Notes under the pieces: model-generated
The model's database searches: none
Seen by the model: the letters and a program-made list of their open reading frames with translations, nothing else
What the model was told of the DNA's origin: nothing
Translations under genes and position numbers: made by a program
NCBI GenBank assembly: GCA_963772445.1
Contig: CAVYXK010000019.1
Location: forward strand, 372,001-436,000
Reading direction: 5' to 3'
From: CAVYXK01 sp963772445
Lineage (GTDB): Bacteria; Pseudomonadota; Alphaproteobacteria; Acetobacterales; Acetobacteraceae
Length of the DNA stretch: 64,000 nucleotides
In this document: positions 9,811-18,804 of the stretch, in pieces
Layout: each line of letters begins with the position of its first letter
Numbering within the stretch: position 1 is the first letter of the stretch

Positions 9811-10596
9811 TTATCGGCGAAGGCCTGAAGCCAATTGACCGAATCCTCCAGGGTCCATGTCGTGCCATCCGATCGCGCGGCGGAAGGCGCGAGGTGTCGT
9901 GCCGCGCCGCTTGCGCAAGCTGCGCGTGAGCGCGCTCTGCTCGGAATACCCGGCCAGCAGCGCTATCTCGGCGATCGGCAGGGTCGTTCGTCCCAGCAGC
10001 TCTTCGGCGCGGTCGAGGCGGATGTGCGCCAGCATCTCCGCCGGTGTTCGTCCAGTCTCGCGCCGGAAGAGTTCATGGAAGCGACTGACGCCGAGGCCCG
10101 CCGCTTGTGCCAACTCCGTCACCGTCAGTTGCTCGGCGTGGCGCGCGCGCATCACGGCGAGGGCCCGGTCGATGGGGCCGGATGCTCGCGCAGATGCGGT
10201 CAGACATCGCCGGAGTTTGCTGGTCATCAGGGCGGTGAGGTGAAATTCGTCCTCTGCGCCAAGCGGATTCGCCAGCAGTTCGCTGCCGGCATAACGCGTC
10301 AGCTCGGCCAACGTATTGTCGATTCCGAAGAACGGGGATTGCGGCGTGATCGGCAGAAACTCTGCGGGTGGTATGTCGAGCACGATGAAGCAGTTCGCAC
10401 CATGCGCGCGAAACACATGCCGCGCACCGCTGGCAATCACCACGCCCTGCGTGTGTGAGATCGATCCGCCGGCGGCTCCGACCTTGATCTCCATCACGCC
10501 ATCCAACGGCAGCACCATCTGGTGAAAGCCGTGGATGTGCGTCTGCTCTTGTCCGGGATAGGATCGAAGCGAGAGCCGCGTGCGTCCGGGTTCCAT
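9811..10596 (-). CDS. AraC family transcriptional regulator
   Basis: About 261 aa. The N-terminal cupin-like sensor domain includes the histidine-rich HIHGFHQMVLPLDG. The C-terminal double helix-turn-helix is clear: LTVTELAQAAGLGVSRFHELFRRETG is the first HTH, and IAEIALLAGYSEQSALTRSLRKRRG is the second with the family signature. I prefer the ATG at 10596 to the GTG at 10611. It is divergent from the HAD hydrolase gene at 10731, so that operon is its most likely target. The effector is unknown. Confidence 0.88.
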   Translation of the reverse strand: MEPGRTRLSLRSYPGQEQTHIHGFHQMVLPLDGVMEIKVGAAGGSISHTQGVVIASGARHVFRAHGANCFIVLDIPPAEFLPITPQSPFFGIDNTLAELTRYAGSELLANPLGAEDEFHLTALMTSKLRRCLTASARASGPIDRALAVMRARHAEQLTVTELAQAAGLGVSRFHELFRRETGRTPAEMLAHIRLDRAEELLGRTTLPIAEIALLAGYSEQSALTRSLRKRRGTTPRAFRRAIGWHDMDPGGFGQLASGLRR

Positions 10597-10730
10597 TTCA
10601 GCACTGTGCACTGTCGCGCAGCCTATATTACTTGGCTGGGTGTGGAGACACGGTCAAGCCCGCCGGAGCCCCGGTCAAGACGCCGCACGCGCGATCAAGC
10701 CAGGCTGGACCAGCCACAGGAGACTTGCCC

Positions 10731-11399
10731 ATGACGTCGGATCAATGGATCACGTTCGATTGCTTCGGCACCCTGATCAACTGGCATACCGGCTATCGCG
10801 CGATTCTCGCGCCGATTGCCGGTGCGCGGACCGATGAGCTGATCGCAGCCTACCACAGGTTCGAACGCAGGCTGGAGGCGGAGCGCCCGCATCGGCTGTA
10901 TCGCGAGGTGCTCGCCACGGGGTTGCGCCAGGCCGCGCAGCAGATCGGCGTTGCACTGCCGCCGGAGGAAGCTGACGTGGTAGCGCGCAAATGGGGCGAG
11001 CTGCCGCTTTACGACGATGTGCCTCAGGCGCTGTCACGGCTGCGCGCTGAGGGATTCAAAGTCGGCATCCTGACCAACTGCGACGACGATCTGTTTGCGC
11101 GCACATTGAAACGCTTCCCCCGCCCGCATCCCGATCTTGTCGCGACCGCGCAGCAGGTCGGCAGCTATAAGCCTGATCTCGGTCACTTTCGGCAGTTCCA
11201 GCAAACGACCGGGGTCGCGCTTGGCAATTGGGTGCACGCCGCCTGCAGTTGGTTCCACGATATCGAGCCGGCGCGTCGCATCGGCTGCGCGCGGGTCTGG
11301 GTCGATCGTGACCGTACCGGCGATGATCCGGCTGCGGCGTCGCGTGTGCTGCCGGACGTTTCGGAGTTACCGGAGGTCGCTGCCGCCCTTATTCGCTGA
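10731..11399 (+). CDS. Haloacid dehalogenase-like (type II) hydrolase
   Basis: 222 aa. HAD motif I is ITFDCFGTLINW (nucleophile Asp9), motif II is ILTNCDDD, the motif III lysine lies in GSYKPDLGHF, and the motif IV acidic residues follow in SWFHDIEPARRIG. The family includes L-2-haloacid dehalogenases, but the HDIEP ending is shared by general HAD phosphatases, so the substrate is open. The ATG at 10731 has CAGGAGA about 10 nt upstream and is preferred to 10632. The next gene (FAD oxidoreductase) starts 24 nt after its stop, suggesting an operon. Confidence 0.85.
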   Translation: MTSDQWITFDCFGTLINWHTGYRAILAPIAGARTDELIAAYHRFERRLEAERPHRLYREVLATGLRQAAQQIGVALPPEEADVVARKWGELPLYDDVPQALSRLRAEGFKVGILTNCDDDLFARTLKRFPRPHPDLVATAQQVGSYKPDLGHFRQFQQTTGVALGNWVHAACSWFHDIEPARRIGCARVWVDRDRTGDDPAAASRVLPDVSELPEVAAALIR

Positions 11400-11423
11400 G
11401 GCAGGGATGAGAGCACGCAAGCA

Positions 11424-12641
11424 ATGCCCCATTTCGATTATGGCGTGATCGGCGGCGGCGCGGCAGGAGCGTCGGTCGCTTACGAACTATCGAACGTGGC
11501 GGCCGTCGTACTGGTCGAGCGCGAAATGGCGCCGGGCTATCACAGCACCGGCCGCTCGGCCGCCGTGATCTCGGAAAACTATGGTCCCTTGGGATGGCGG
11601 GCGCTGGTCACCGCGAGCCGCCCCTTCTTCGAGAGCCCGCCAGCCGGTTTCGCCGATTACCCCCTGCTGCATCCGATCGGCGCACTGTACTTGGCGACGC
11701 CCGAGAATGAGGTGGAGTTGGTCGCTTCGTCCCGCGAGCTCGATCAGCGCCGCGTTGAATATCGTCTGTTTCCCGCCGGCGAGGCACGACGGTTTTGCCC
11801 CGTCGTGCGGACCGACGACTTTTCGTTGGCGCTGCTTGAACCGGGATGCGCGGACATCGATGCGGACGCACTGCTGCAAGGTTATCTGAGATTGGGCAGG
11901 GCCCAGGGTCTTCAGATCCTGTTGTCAACGGAAGCAGTTTCGCTGGAGCGACGCGGCGGACGTTGGCACGTACGCGCATCGGATACGGACCTGACCGCAA
12001 GTGCGGTGGTCAACGCCGCCGGCGCTTGGGCCGATGATCTTGCCGCGAGGGCCGGCATCCGGCCGAAGGGTCTTCAACCGTACCGGCGAACGGCGATCAC
12101 GTTCGATCCTCCGGCAGGGATGGACGTGCGCACATGGCCGATGACCTTCGACATGGCTGAGGCTTGGTATTTCAAGCCCGAGGCTGGGCGGGTCATGGTC
12201 TCTCCGGTCGATAAGACCGCAACGGAGCCGTGCGATGCCGCGCCGGACGAGTACGACATCGCCGTTGCGATCGACCGCATCGAACGCGCGACGACCCTGA
12301 CTGTGCCGAGAGTGCATAGCAAATGGGCCGGGCTGCGAACGTTCGCGACCGACGAGCAACCGGTGATCGGGCCCGATCCGGATGAGCCGAGCTTCATCTG
12401 GCTTGCCGGGCAGGGAGGCAACGGAGTTATGAGCGCACCTGCCGCGGCGCGGCTTGCCGCTGCGATCGCAACCGGGGCGACGGTGCCGGAGTTCGCGACA
12501 AGTTGCGGCGTGGACTTGGCGGCTATGCTGCCGGGTCGGTTCCGTGATTCGAATGTTCAGGGGGGATCGCGAACCGCCGGCAAAGTTCCCGACGGTTCGC
12601 CCCCTCCTCGACCCGCCAGGCGGATGAACTCCCGCCGTTGA
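11424..12641 (+). CDS. FAD-dependent oxidoreductase (DAO/D-amino-acid dehydrogenase-like)
   Basis: 405 aa. The Rossmann motif at the N-terminus is YGVIGGGAAGASVAYELS, with VVLVEREMAPGYHSTGRSAA binding the FAD. The C-terminal FIWLAGQGGNGVMSAPAAARLAA segment is the second FAD contact of the DAO fold (PF01266). Such enzymes oxidise amino or imino acids or sarcosine-like compounds; the substrate cannot be read from sequence. It is probably co-transcribed with the HAD hydrolase. The last 30 residues are Pro/Arg-rich and look non-structural. Confidence 0.85.
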   Translation: MPHFDYGVIGGGAAGASVAYELSNVAAVVLVEREMAPGYHSTGRSAAVISENYGPLGWRALVTASRPFFESPPAGFADYPLLHPIGALYLATPENEVELVASSRELDQRRVEYRLFPAGEARRFCPVVRTDDFSLALLEPGCADIDADALLQGYLRLGRAQGLQILLSTEAVSLERRGGRWHVRASDTDLTASAVVNAAGAWADDLAARAGIRPKGLQPYRRTAITFDPPAGMDVRTWPMTFDMAEAWYFKPEAGRVMVSPVDKTATEPCDAAPDEYDIAVAIDRIERATTLTVPRVHSKWAGLRTFATDEQPVIGPDPDEPSFIWLAGQGGNGVMSAPAAARLAAAIATGATVPEFATSCGVDLAAMLPGRFRDSNVQGGSRTAGKVPDGSPPPRPARRMNSRR

Positions 12642-12775
12642 TCTACGACAGACGCCCTGCGCCGTGACATGCATCGCCTCCTGCAGCGCGGGAGAGGTGG
12701 ACCGGTCGGGTTGCTTGCGGGTCCGGCTGCGGGGCAAGCTAGGGTCTGATCCACTCCGGGGCCGAAGAGGCAACG

Positions 12776-14135
12776 ATGCGGCAGATGACGCTGGTCGCCT
12801 TCCTGCAGGCGCAGAACTGCTCGAAACTTCGTCGGCTCTTGGCGGCATCCACTGGCGCTGCCGGACTTCACCTCGGCCGAGTACTACCGCCGCATCGGCC
12901 GCATCCTGGAAGCCGGGCGCTTCCATCTGGGGTTCTTCGACGATCGGCTGGCGATGCCGGACCGCTATGGCGGCGATCACGCCCATGCGGTCGAGAACGG
13001 CATCCGCTGCGTCAAGATGGATCCGGTCACCATCCTGACCGTGATGGGGATGGCGACCGAGCGGCTGGGCCTCGGCTCGACCTATTCCAGCACCTACCAC
13101 GAGCCGTTCCACGTCGCCCGCGTGTTCGCCACGCTCGATCTGATGAGCGGCGGCCGAGCGGCCTGGAACGTCGTCACCTCGATCAACGACGGCGAGGCCC
13201 TGAACATGGGCATCGATGCCCATATGGCGCACGACCTGCGGTACGACCGCGCCGACGAGTTCATGGAGGTCGTGCTGGGCCACTGGGATTCGTGGGAGGA
13301 CGGCGCGCTCGTCGTGGACAAGGCGAGCGGCCTGTTCGCGCATCCCGAGAAGGTGCACCGCCTCGACCATCAGGGGCGGTTCTTCCGCTCGCGCGGGCCG
13401 TTCACCGTACCGCGCTCCGCCCAGGGCCATCCGGTGATCATCCAGGCGGGCCAGAGCGGCCGCGGACGGCGTTTCGCGGCACGCTGGGCGGAGCTGGTGT
13501 TCGTCGTGTATCACGAGCTGGACCGCGCGAAGCGGGACTATGCAGAGTTCAAGCACGCCGTCGCCGAGGCGGGACGCAATCCGGAGCTGGTGAAAGTCAC
13601 CATGGCAGCCTATCCGGTGGTCGCCAAGACACGCGCCGAGGCCGAGGACAAGCTCGCCTTGATCGAGACTCTGTCGCGAGATATCGACCGGCTGTCGCTG
13701 CTTTCGGAGGTGCTCAACTTCGACTTCGCCCGCAAGGGGATGGACGAGGCGTTCACCGATGAGGAACTGGCCAATATCTCCGGCATCCAGGCGATGCGCG
13801 ACCGGGTGGTGCAGCAGAGCGGCAAGCGCAATCCGACGGTGCGCGACTTCATGGAGGTCAGCGGCCGGGGGACCATCCACGATCACCCGGTGTTCTGCGG
13901 CTCACCCAAGGATGTCGCCGATTGCATGGAGCAGTGGTTCGCGGAGCGTGCCTGCGACGGCTACGTGATCGCCGCCTCGCATGTGCCTGGCGCCTATGAG
14001 GAATTCGTCCGCCTGGTTGTCCCCGAATTGCAACGCCGCGGGCTGCACCGGCGCGACTATACCGGCGTGACGTTGCGTGAGAACCTTGGGCTTCCCCGCC
14101 CCGCAGTCGGCGCGTGGCGGGCGGTCCGCCATTGA
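12776..14135 (+). pseudogene. LLM-class flavin-dependent monooxygenase (NtaA/SnaA/DszA type), frameshifted
   Basis: The start is the ATG at 12776, with GAAGAGG upstream. The frame MRQMTLVAFLQAQNCS breaks at 12824-12826, where an extra A in the AAA run shifts it. The family sequence resumes as FVGSWRHP...FTSAEYYRR and then continues open from 12954 (MPDRYGGDHAHAVENG) to 14135. Flavin-binding features such as RAAWNVVTSINDGEALN and GHPVIIQAGQSGRGRRFAAR are intact. Full length would be about 453 aa, normal for FMNH2-dependent monooxygenases of nitrilotriacetate, dibenzothiophene sulfone and similar substrates. Whether the extra A is real or an error is unknown; the downstream part alone lacks the first barrel strand. 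Confidence 0.85.
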
Positions 14136-14151
14136 AGACAGGAGGACACCA

Positions 14152-14772
14152 ATGAAGCTGTACTACTCTCCCGGAGCCTGCTCGCTCGGCATCCATGTGC
14201 TGCTGGAGGAAATCGGCAAGCCGTATCAGACCGAGGTCGTCAACCTGCGCGAAGGCGCGCAGTTCAGGCCGGAGTTCACCAGCGTGAACCCGAAATCCAA
14301 AGTGCCGACTGTGCAGCGCGACGACGGCTCGGTGCTGACAGAATTCCCGGCGATTGCCTTCTGGCTCGCCCGCACCAACCCGGAGAAGAAGCTATTGCCG
14401 GACGATGCGGAGGGCCAGGCCCGCGCACTGGAGGCGCTCGATTACGTGGTTGCAACCGTGCACATGCAGGGCTTCTCGCGCCTGTTCCGTCCTGCCAACT
14501 ACACGCCCAACCCGGCCGATGAGGACAAGGTGAAGGAGCGCGGCAAGGAGATCGTCGAGAAGGGGCTGGCGATCATGGACAAGGCGCTGGCCGGGAAGGA
14601 GTACGTGGCTGGTGCGTTCTCGATTGCCGACGCGGCGCTGTTCTATGTCGAGTTCTGGGCGGCGGGGCGGATGGGGATTACGCTGCCGCCTAACAGCGCG
14701 GCGCACTACAAGCGGATGCTGGCACGTCCGGCGGTACAGAAGACGATGCAGGCCGAAGGCTTGCAGGACTGA
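14152..14772 (+). CDS. Glutathione S-transferase, beta class
   Basis: 206 aa. The start MKLYYSPGACSLGIHVLLEE carries the beta-class catalytic cysteine (Cys10), followed by NPKSKVPTVQRDDGSVLTEFPAIAFWLA with the cis-Pro and glutathione-binding residues. The C-terminal helical domain has FSIADAALFYVEFWA. The AGGAGG ribosome-binding site at 14140 fixes the ATG at 14152. It follows the LLM monooxygenase by 16 nt and overlaps the histidine phosphatase start by 1 nt, so the three are probably one transcript. It may detoxify products of the monooxygenase (inference). Confidence 0.92.
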   Translation: MKLYYSPGACSLGIHVLLEEIGKPYQTEVVNLREGAQFRPEFTSVNPKSKVPTVQRDDGSVLTEFPAIAFWLARTNPEKKLLPDDAEGQARALEALDYVVATVHMQGFSRLFRPANYTPNPADEDKVKERGKEIVEKGLAIMDKALAGKEYVAGAFSIADAALFYVEFWAAGRMGITLPPNSAAHYKRMLARPAVQKTMQAEGLQD

Positions 14773-15368
14773 TGGACGCGCCCCCTGACGAGACGCTCGC
14801 GCGCGTTCCGTTCTGGTTCCTGCGCCACGGCGAGACCGACTGGAACGCACGCGGGCTTTCTCAGGGGAATGTCGATATTCCGCTGAACCCGACCGGGCTC
14901 GCGCAGGCCCGGTCGGCGGCGGGGATGCTGCGGGACAGAGGGATCGCGACGATTGTGTCCTCGCCGCTGTCGCGCGCGCGCATTACCGCCGAGATGGTCG
15001 GCGAAGCGCTGGGTCTGCCTGTGCAGATCGATGAGGCGCTGCGCGAGGTGGCGTTCGGCGCGCAAGAAGGTCAGCCGATGACCGACTGGTTCGTGAAATG
15101 GATTGCGGGCGAGTGGACGCCGGCGGGCGCCGAGACTTTCGTCGCGCTGCGCCGTCGCGCGGTTGCGGCGGTGAACCGGGCCACGGCGTTGGTCCCGCCG
15201 GTGCTGATCGTCGGGCATGGGGCTTTTTTTCGCGCGCTGCGTGCGGCGATGGGGATGGAGCCGAACGTGCGGACGCGCAACGCGGTGCCGTTCTGGTGCG
15301 AACCGGGACAGGACGGCGCGCCGTGGGAGCTGAAGCCGGCGCTCGAGGGGGCGTCGCTGACGCTGTAG
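14772..15368 (+). CDS. Histidine phosphatase (phosphoglycerate-mutase superfamily)
   Basis: 198 aa. The catalytic RHG motif is in FWFLRHGETDWNARG, where the histidine is phosphorylated. Other active-site elements are SSPLSRARITAEM, the acid LREVAFGAQEG and the second histidine in LIVGHGAFFRAL. Members range from cofactor-dependent mutases to small-molecule and nucleotide phosphatases; the substrate is unknown. The start overlaps the GST stop (TGATG). A hairpin follows the stop immediately. Confidence 0.9.
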   Translation: MDAPPDETLARVPFWFLRHGETDWNARGLSQGNVDIPLNPTGLAQARSAAGMLRDRGIATIVSSPLSRARITAEMVGEALGLPVQIDEALREVAFGAQEGQPMTDWFVKWIAGEWTPAGAETFVALRRRAVAAVNRATALVPPVLIVGHGAFFRALRAAMGMEPNVRTRNAVPFWCEPGQDGAPWELKPALEGASLTL

Positions 15369-15393
15369 GTCCCTCCGCTTGTGGGAGGGGACC
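15368..15393 (+). terminator. Hairpin after the phosphatase gene
   Basis: GGTCCCTCC at 15368-15376 pairs with GGAGGGGACC at 15384-15393 (one bulged G). It starts at the last base of the phosphatase stop codon. It resembles the G/C-rich palindromes seen in midA more than a classical terminator, and no T-run follows. Confidence 0.4.
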
Positions 15394-15820
15394 GGCTGCA
15401 TGGGCCGCTCCATCCCGAGGGAGAAGCCGGACGACCTCGTTGCCGGCCATGTCGAAGACAGGCTGATTCAACCGGAGCGGCTTGAGGAGCTGCTCGCATC
15501 CGTGCTCGATCGCCGCCTGGAACGAGCCGAGCGCCGTTGCGAGCATCTCGCCGAACCGAGCAAGCCGACCGCAGAAGCCGATTTGGGGCTCAGGCGCAGG
15601 TCGATGCTGAGCGGACCGCCGCCGCCCTCGAAAGCGCCGGGCAACAGACTATCACGCCGGCGATGGTGCGGGAGCCCGCCGCCACCGCCTGCGAGAGGCG
15701 GCCGATCACCGGTGGCGGCTACCTTTGCGGTCATCTTCGCGCCCTCCCCAGCGCGCCGAGGTGGCCGCGTCGGGCGTGAAATCGGCCACCTTCGGCGTTC
15801 GCAGTTCTGTTCCGAAGTGG
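15379..15820 (+). pseudogene. Remnant of a serine (resolvase-type) recombinase C-terminus
   Basis: Three frames in series match the C-terminal part of large serine recombinases. The first (about 15400-15600) reads DDLVAGHVEDRLIQPERLEELL and RRLERAERRCEHLAE. The second (about 15590-15760) reads QVDAERTAAALESAGQQTIT and GGGYLCGHLRALP. The third (about 15770-15820) reads SGVKSATFGVRSSVPKW and runs straight into the tRNA fragment. Catalytic and DNA-binding domains are gone, so it cannot be active. It points to an earlier integrated element at the same tRNA site. Confidence 0.65.
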
Positions 15821-15863
15821 CGTCCCGTACGGGATTCGAACCCGTGTTACCAACGTGAAAGTT
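15820..15863 (-). tRNA. 3' half of tRNA-Glu (attachment-site fragment)
   Basis: Read on the minus strand, the segment starts in the anticodon loop (CTTTCAC, containing anticodon TTC). It continues through a variable region and the T arm (ACGGG-TTCGAAT-CCCGT) to the acceptor strand ACGGGAC, discriminator G and encoded CCA. The 5' half is absent: bases beyond 15863 do not continue the tRNA. Such half-tRNAs are the direct-repeat ends left by integrases that target tRNA 3' ends. The element would extend to the right, and an intact tRNA-Glu on the same strand should mark its far end; I see none in this window. Confidence 0.75.
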
Positions 15864-16056
15864 CTGTCCCCCGCTCCCCGCTGCCTGTATTGAGCCCCCG
15901 CCGTTTAAGTAATTCCCCCGCGATTTCTTGCCCTTGGGCAGGAAAGTTGCTACGAGCCCAGGTGACGGGTGGCATAGGGATATGACAGGGAGTGGCGGGG
16001 GAAGTGTCCCCTGTGGTGCCCCCTGGAGGTTGCCCCCGTAATGAAGGGGGTAGCTC

Positions 16057-17349
16057 GTGAGAAGCCACAAACTGACTGATAGTTTCGTCAGGCGCGTCGT
16101 GCGCGAAGTCCCGCCAGTGCGGGACACCACGTACGCCGACCAGGACCTGCCGCGGCACTTCCTGCGAGTGCGTCCGGCGGCCCGGCCAGGCGAGACATGG
16201 CTCGCCCTCTATGGGGTTCGGTACACCCTTCCGGATGGGCGCAAGGCGAAGCTGAAGACCGGCAACCCGCGCACAATGGATTTGAAGGCGGCGCGGGCCG
16301 CCGCCAGGCTGGCGTTGGCGCGGGTCGATGCCGGTGCCGATCCGGCGGCCGAAAAGGCCAAGCGCCGTACCGCCTGGACTGTAGCGGCCGCGTGGGAAGC
16401 CTACCAGCACGCGCCCGAGTTCACGCGCCGCACCCCCCGATCCCAGGCGGGCATGCGCAGTGCGTTCATCAACCACATCCTGCCGCGCATCGGCCGCGAA
16501 CAGCTCGGCGGCCTCGATGTACCGGCGATCAAGAGGTTAGTGACGGCAATTACGGGCGATACCAGGACGAACAGCCGCCGCCGTCGCAGGGGAGGCGCCG
16601 GGGCGGCGCGCAGCACGACGCGCTTGCTTTCAACAGTTATCACTTGGAGCGTTGGCGAAGGGCAGGTCGAGCGCAACGTGCTGATCGGCGGCTTGCGTCT
16701 TTCCGGTGACGGCCAGCGCGAGACAGTTATCACCTCCCCGAAGCAATACATCGACCTGTTCGGGGCAATGGATCGCCTGGTCGAGGCGGGATCACTGCGC
16801 CGTCAGTCCCGGGTCTTTATTACGGTTGCAGCGCTGACCGGAATGCGGCGCTCCGAGTTGCAACATCTCACGGTAGGTCAGGTCGATCTTGGTGATCGGA
16901 GGGTCACGCTGACGAGCAGCAAGGGTAGCAAACTCGCCAAGCGCGGTCCGAGGACGGAAACGGTCAGTTTGCCGACGCTGGCCTGTGCCGCGTTGGCCGA
17001 GATCATCCCGGCAGACGCAAAGCCGGACGACCAGGTGTTTGTGCCGTATCGCGGTGCGACGATCGAGATCAACCGCGATTGGCTGCGGGTGCGCGCAGCG
17101 GCGGGACTGCCGGAAGCTCTGACATTGCATGGACTACGGCACAGCATCGGCACGAACGGGGTGCTGAGCGGCCTGTCGGCTCCCGAAGTCCAGAAGCTCC
17201 TCAGGCACAGGAACATCAGCACGACAGCGCGATACGTGCACCTTGCCGAGGCGACACAGAACCGGCTGCAAGACCGCGCCACGGCGCATCTGCTGCCCGA
17301 CCCTAGACCCGTGGCGGAGGTGTCGAACCTTCCGACGCGGCGGGCGTGA
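16057..17349 (+). CDS. int: Tyrosine-type site-specific integrase
   Basis: 430 aa phage/island integrase. The N-terminal arm-binding and core-binding part runs to about residue 220. The catalytic domain shows the conserved residues: Arg in LTGMRRSELQHL, the HGLRHSIGTN box (H-x-x-R), LLRHRNISTTARYVHL with the second His and the nucleophile Tyr. The start is a GTG at 16057. It lies about 190 nt from the tRNA-Glu fragment and points away from it, as expected for an element integrated at that tRNA. It would integrate and excise the 16-33 kb island. Confidence 0.93.
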   Translation: MRSHKLTDSFVRRVVREVPPVRDTTYADQDLPRHFLRVRPAARPGETWLALYGVRYTLPDGRKAKLKTGNPRTMDLKAARAAARLALARVDAGADPAAEKAKRRTAWTVAAAWEAYQHAPEFTRRTPRSQAGMRSAFINHILPRIGREQLGGLDVPAIKRLVTAITGDTRTNSRRRRRGGAGAARSTTRLLSTVITWSVGEGQVERNVLIGGLRLSGDGQRETVITSPKQYIDLFGAMDRLVEAGSLRRQSRVFITVAALTGMRRSELQHLTVGQVDLGDRRVTLTSSKGSKLAKRGPRTETVSLPTLACAALAEIIPADAKPDDQVFVPYRGATIEINRDWLRVRAAAGLPEALTLHGLRHSIGTNGVLSGLSAPEVQKLLRHRNISTTARYVHLAEATQNRLQDRATAHLLPDPRPVAEVSNLPTRRA

Positions 17350-17417
17350 CCTATGGGACCGCCCAATGTGGGTAGATCGTCTTGGGCTATCTTCTATGAG
17401 GGCCAAGAGAATGTGGA

Positions 17418-17736
17418 ATGGCTGGAAAAACGCCGACGCGAGACGGAAGCGAGAACTTCATAAGGTTGATCGATGGTGCCCACCAGAAGCCGGGTGAGCT
17501 GCCATCATCACAACCGAAACAGCGCAGTAGCAAAGGCACCGCGCCAGCCACCATGGCGGCGTTCCGCGCGTTCCTGCACTACGAACGGCATGTCGGCATC
17601 ACCGAACCGATCACCGCATCAAAGCTTGCCAAACTGGTCGCTCTCCATGCGGACGACAATAAGCTGCCTGATGCCGATCTGCTTGTACCGACCAACGCCG
17701 CCATGAGGGAGATGGCCCGCGATCTGCTGGAAACCC
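17418..17736 (+). pseudogene. Small unknown island protein, 3' end cut by an IS5 element
   Basis: The ATG at 17418 begins a frame of about 106 aa (MAGKTPTRDGSENFIRL..., ending DLLETL) that enters the IS at 17740. If the IS and one TAA target copy are removed, the frame reads on as L-R-L and stops within a few codons at about 18724, so the native protein was about 109 aa and lost almost nothing functional. With the IS present the frame runs to 17873. Not recognised; a predicted helical region at about residues 45-105 is the only feature I can see. Confidence 0.5.
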
Positions 17737-17739
17737 TAA

Positions 17740-18714
17740 GAGTCTGTCCGGAAAGTTTAGCAGGGATTGCAGAGCCTTCTCAGCATGAGCCGGATCGAGG
17801 CAAGGCGGATGAAGGCAACCGCAGTTCGGGTGAGGTTCTCGAAATCTTTTGCCAGCCGACGACAGCGCCCTAACCAGGCAAAGGTACGCTCGACGACCCA
17901 GCGTTTTGGGAGCACCTCGAAGCCTTTCGCCTGATCCGAGCGTTTCACGATCTCGATCGATAGTTTCGGCAGGACCGTGGCCGCCGCGGCATGAAATTGC
18001 GGCCCCTGATATCCGGCATCGGCGAACAGCTTCTGCAGGAAGGGAAACATGCCGAACAAGGTCGCTAGCACCAGCACGCCACCATCACGGTCCTGAATGT
18101 CAGCCGGGTGAACCACGGCATGCAGCAACAGCCCTAGTGTATCGACCAGAATGTGGCGCTTCTTTCCCTTGATCTTCTTGCCCGCATCGTATCCATGCGG
18201 ATCAATACAGGCCCCGCCTTTTTCAGCGCTTTTCACGCTTTGGCTGTCGATCACGCAAGCTGTGGGACTCGGCTCTCGCCGCATCTCTTCGCGACATTTC
18301 ACATAGAGCGTGTGGTGGATTTTCTCCAGCGTGCCGTCGTAGTTCCAGCGGTCAAAGTAGTCGTGCAACGTGCTCCTTGGCGGCAGGTCTTTCGGAATAT
18401 AGCGCCACTGGCAGCCCGTGCTCAGCACATACATGATGCCGTTCACAACTTCCCGTTCATCGACTTTGCGTTTGCGCCCGCCGGGCTTCGCCGGCGGGAT
18501 CAATGGCTTGACCAGAGCCCACTCATCATCCGTCAAATCGCTCGGATAGCGCAGCCCGCTTCGGTCATATCGAGCCCGCGTCTCATCGGTCCACATTTGG
18601 CACCTCACGAATCGGTGCCAGCTATACAGTCACAACGAATCCAGCGGGTTCAAGAGCGTTTCTCGGCCACAGGCTAACCAACTCAAAGAACTCGCAAACC
18701 TTCCGGACGGACAC
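17740..18714 (-). mobile_element. IS5-family insertion sequence (IS1031-like), complete
   Basis: The element is 975 bp. Its ends are imperfect inverted repeats: GAGTCTGTCCGG on the left and, read inward on the other strand, GTGTCCGTCCGG. TAA is duplicated at 17737-17739 and 18715-18717. A 3-bp TNA target duplication is typical of the IS1031 group of the IS5 family. It carries one transposase gene on the minus strand and sits just before the stop codon of a small island gene. Confidence 0.85.
17757..18608 (-). CDS. IS5-family DDE transposase
   Basis: 283 aa, or 279 from the second Met (18596), which begins MWTDETRARYDRSGLRYPSD. The N-terminal DUF4096-type domain is DDEWALVKPLIPP. Catalytic acids are seen in ACVIDSQSVKSAEKGG (first D), LFADAGYQGPQF (second D) and RWVVERTFAWLGRCRRLAKDFE (E). 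Its length equals that of intact family members, so it is probably active. It is the only gene of the 975-bp element. Confidence 0.93.
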   Translation of the reverse strand: MRCQMWTDETRARYDRSGLRYPSDLTDDEWALVKPLIPPAKPGGRKRKVDEREVVNGIMYVLSTGCQWRYIPKDLPPRSTLHDYFDRWNYDGTLEKIHHTLYVKCREEMRREPSPTACVIDSQSVKSAEKGGACIDPHGYDAGKKIKGKKRHILVDTLGLLLHAVVHPADIQDRDGGVLVLATLFGMFPFLQKLFADAGYQGPQFHAAAATVLPKLSIEIVKRSDQAKGFEVLPKRWVVERTFAWLGRCRRLAKDFENLTRTAVAFIRLASIRLMLRRLCNPC

Positions 18715-18804
18715 TAAGGCTCTAAATTCGTTACACCGGCAAAAGCCGGCAGGAACCGGCAAAAAAGGCGCTGACCGGCCTTACCCTCCGGGCATGGAGG
18801 GCAC

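Noticed and set aside
11925..13886. 653-codon minus-strand frame across the FAD oxidoreductase and LLM genes
   Set aside because: Lies opposite two recognised genes, has no domain or start signal; typical high-GC shadow.
18720..18790. ACCGGCAAAA-type short repeats before the AlpA-like gene as an iteron array
   Set aside because: Only three loose copies of ACCGGCA, spacing irregular; too weak to claim an operator or attachment array.
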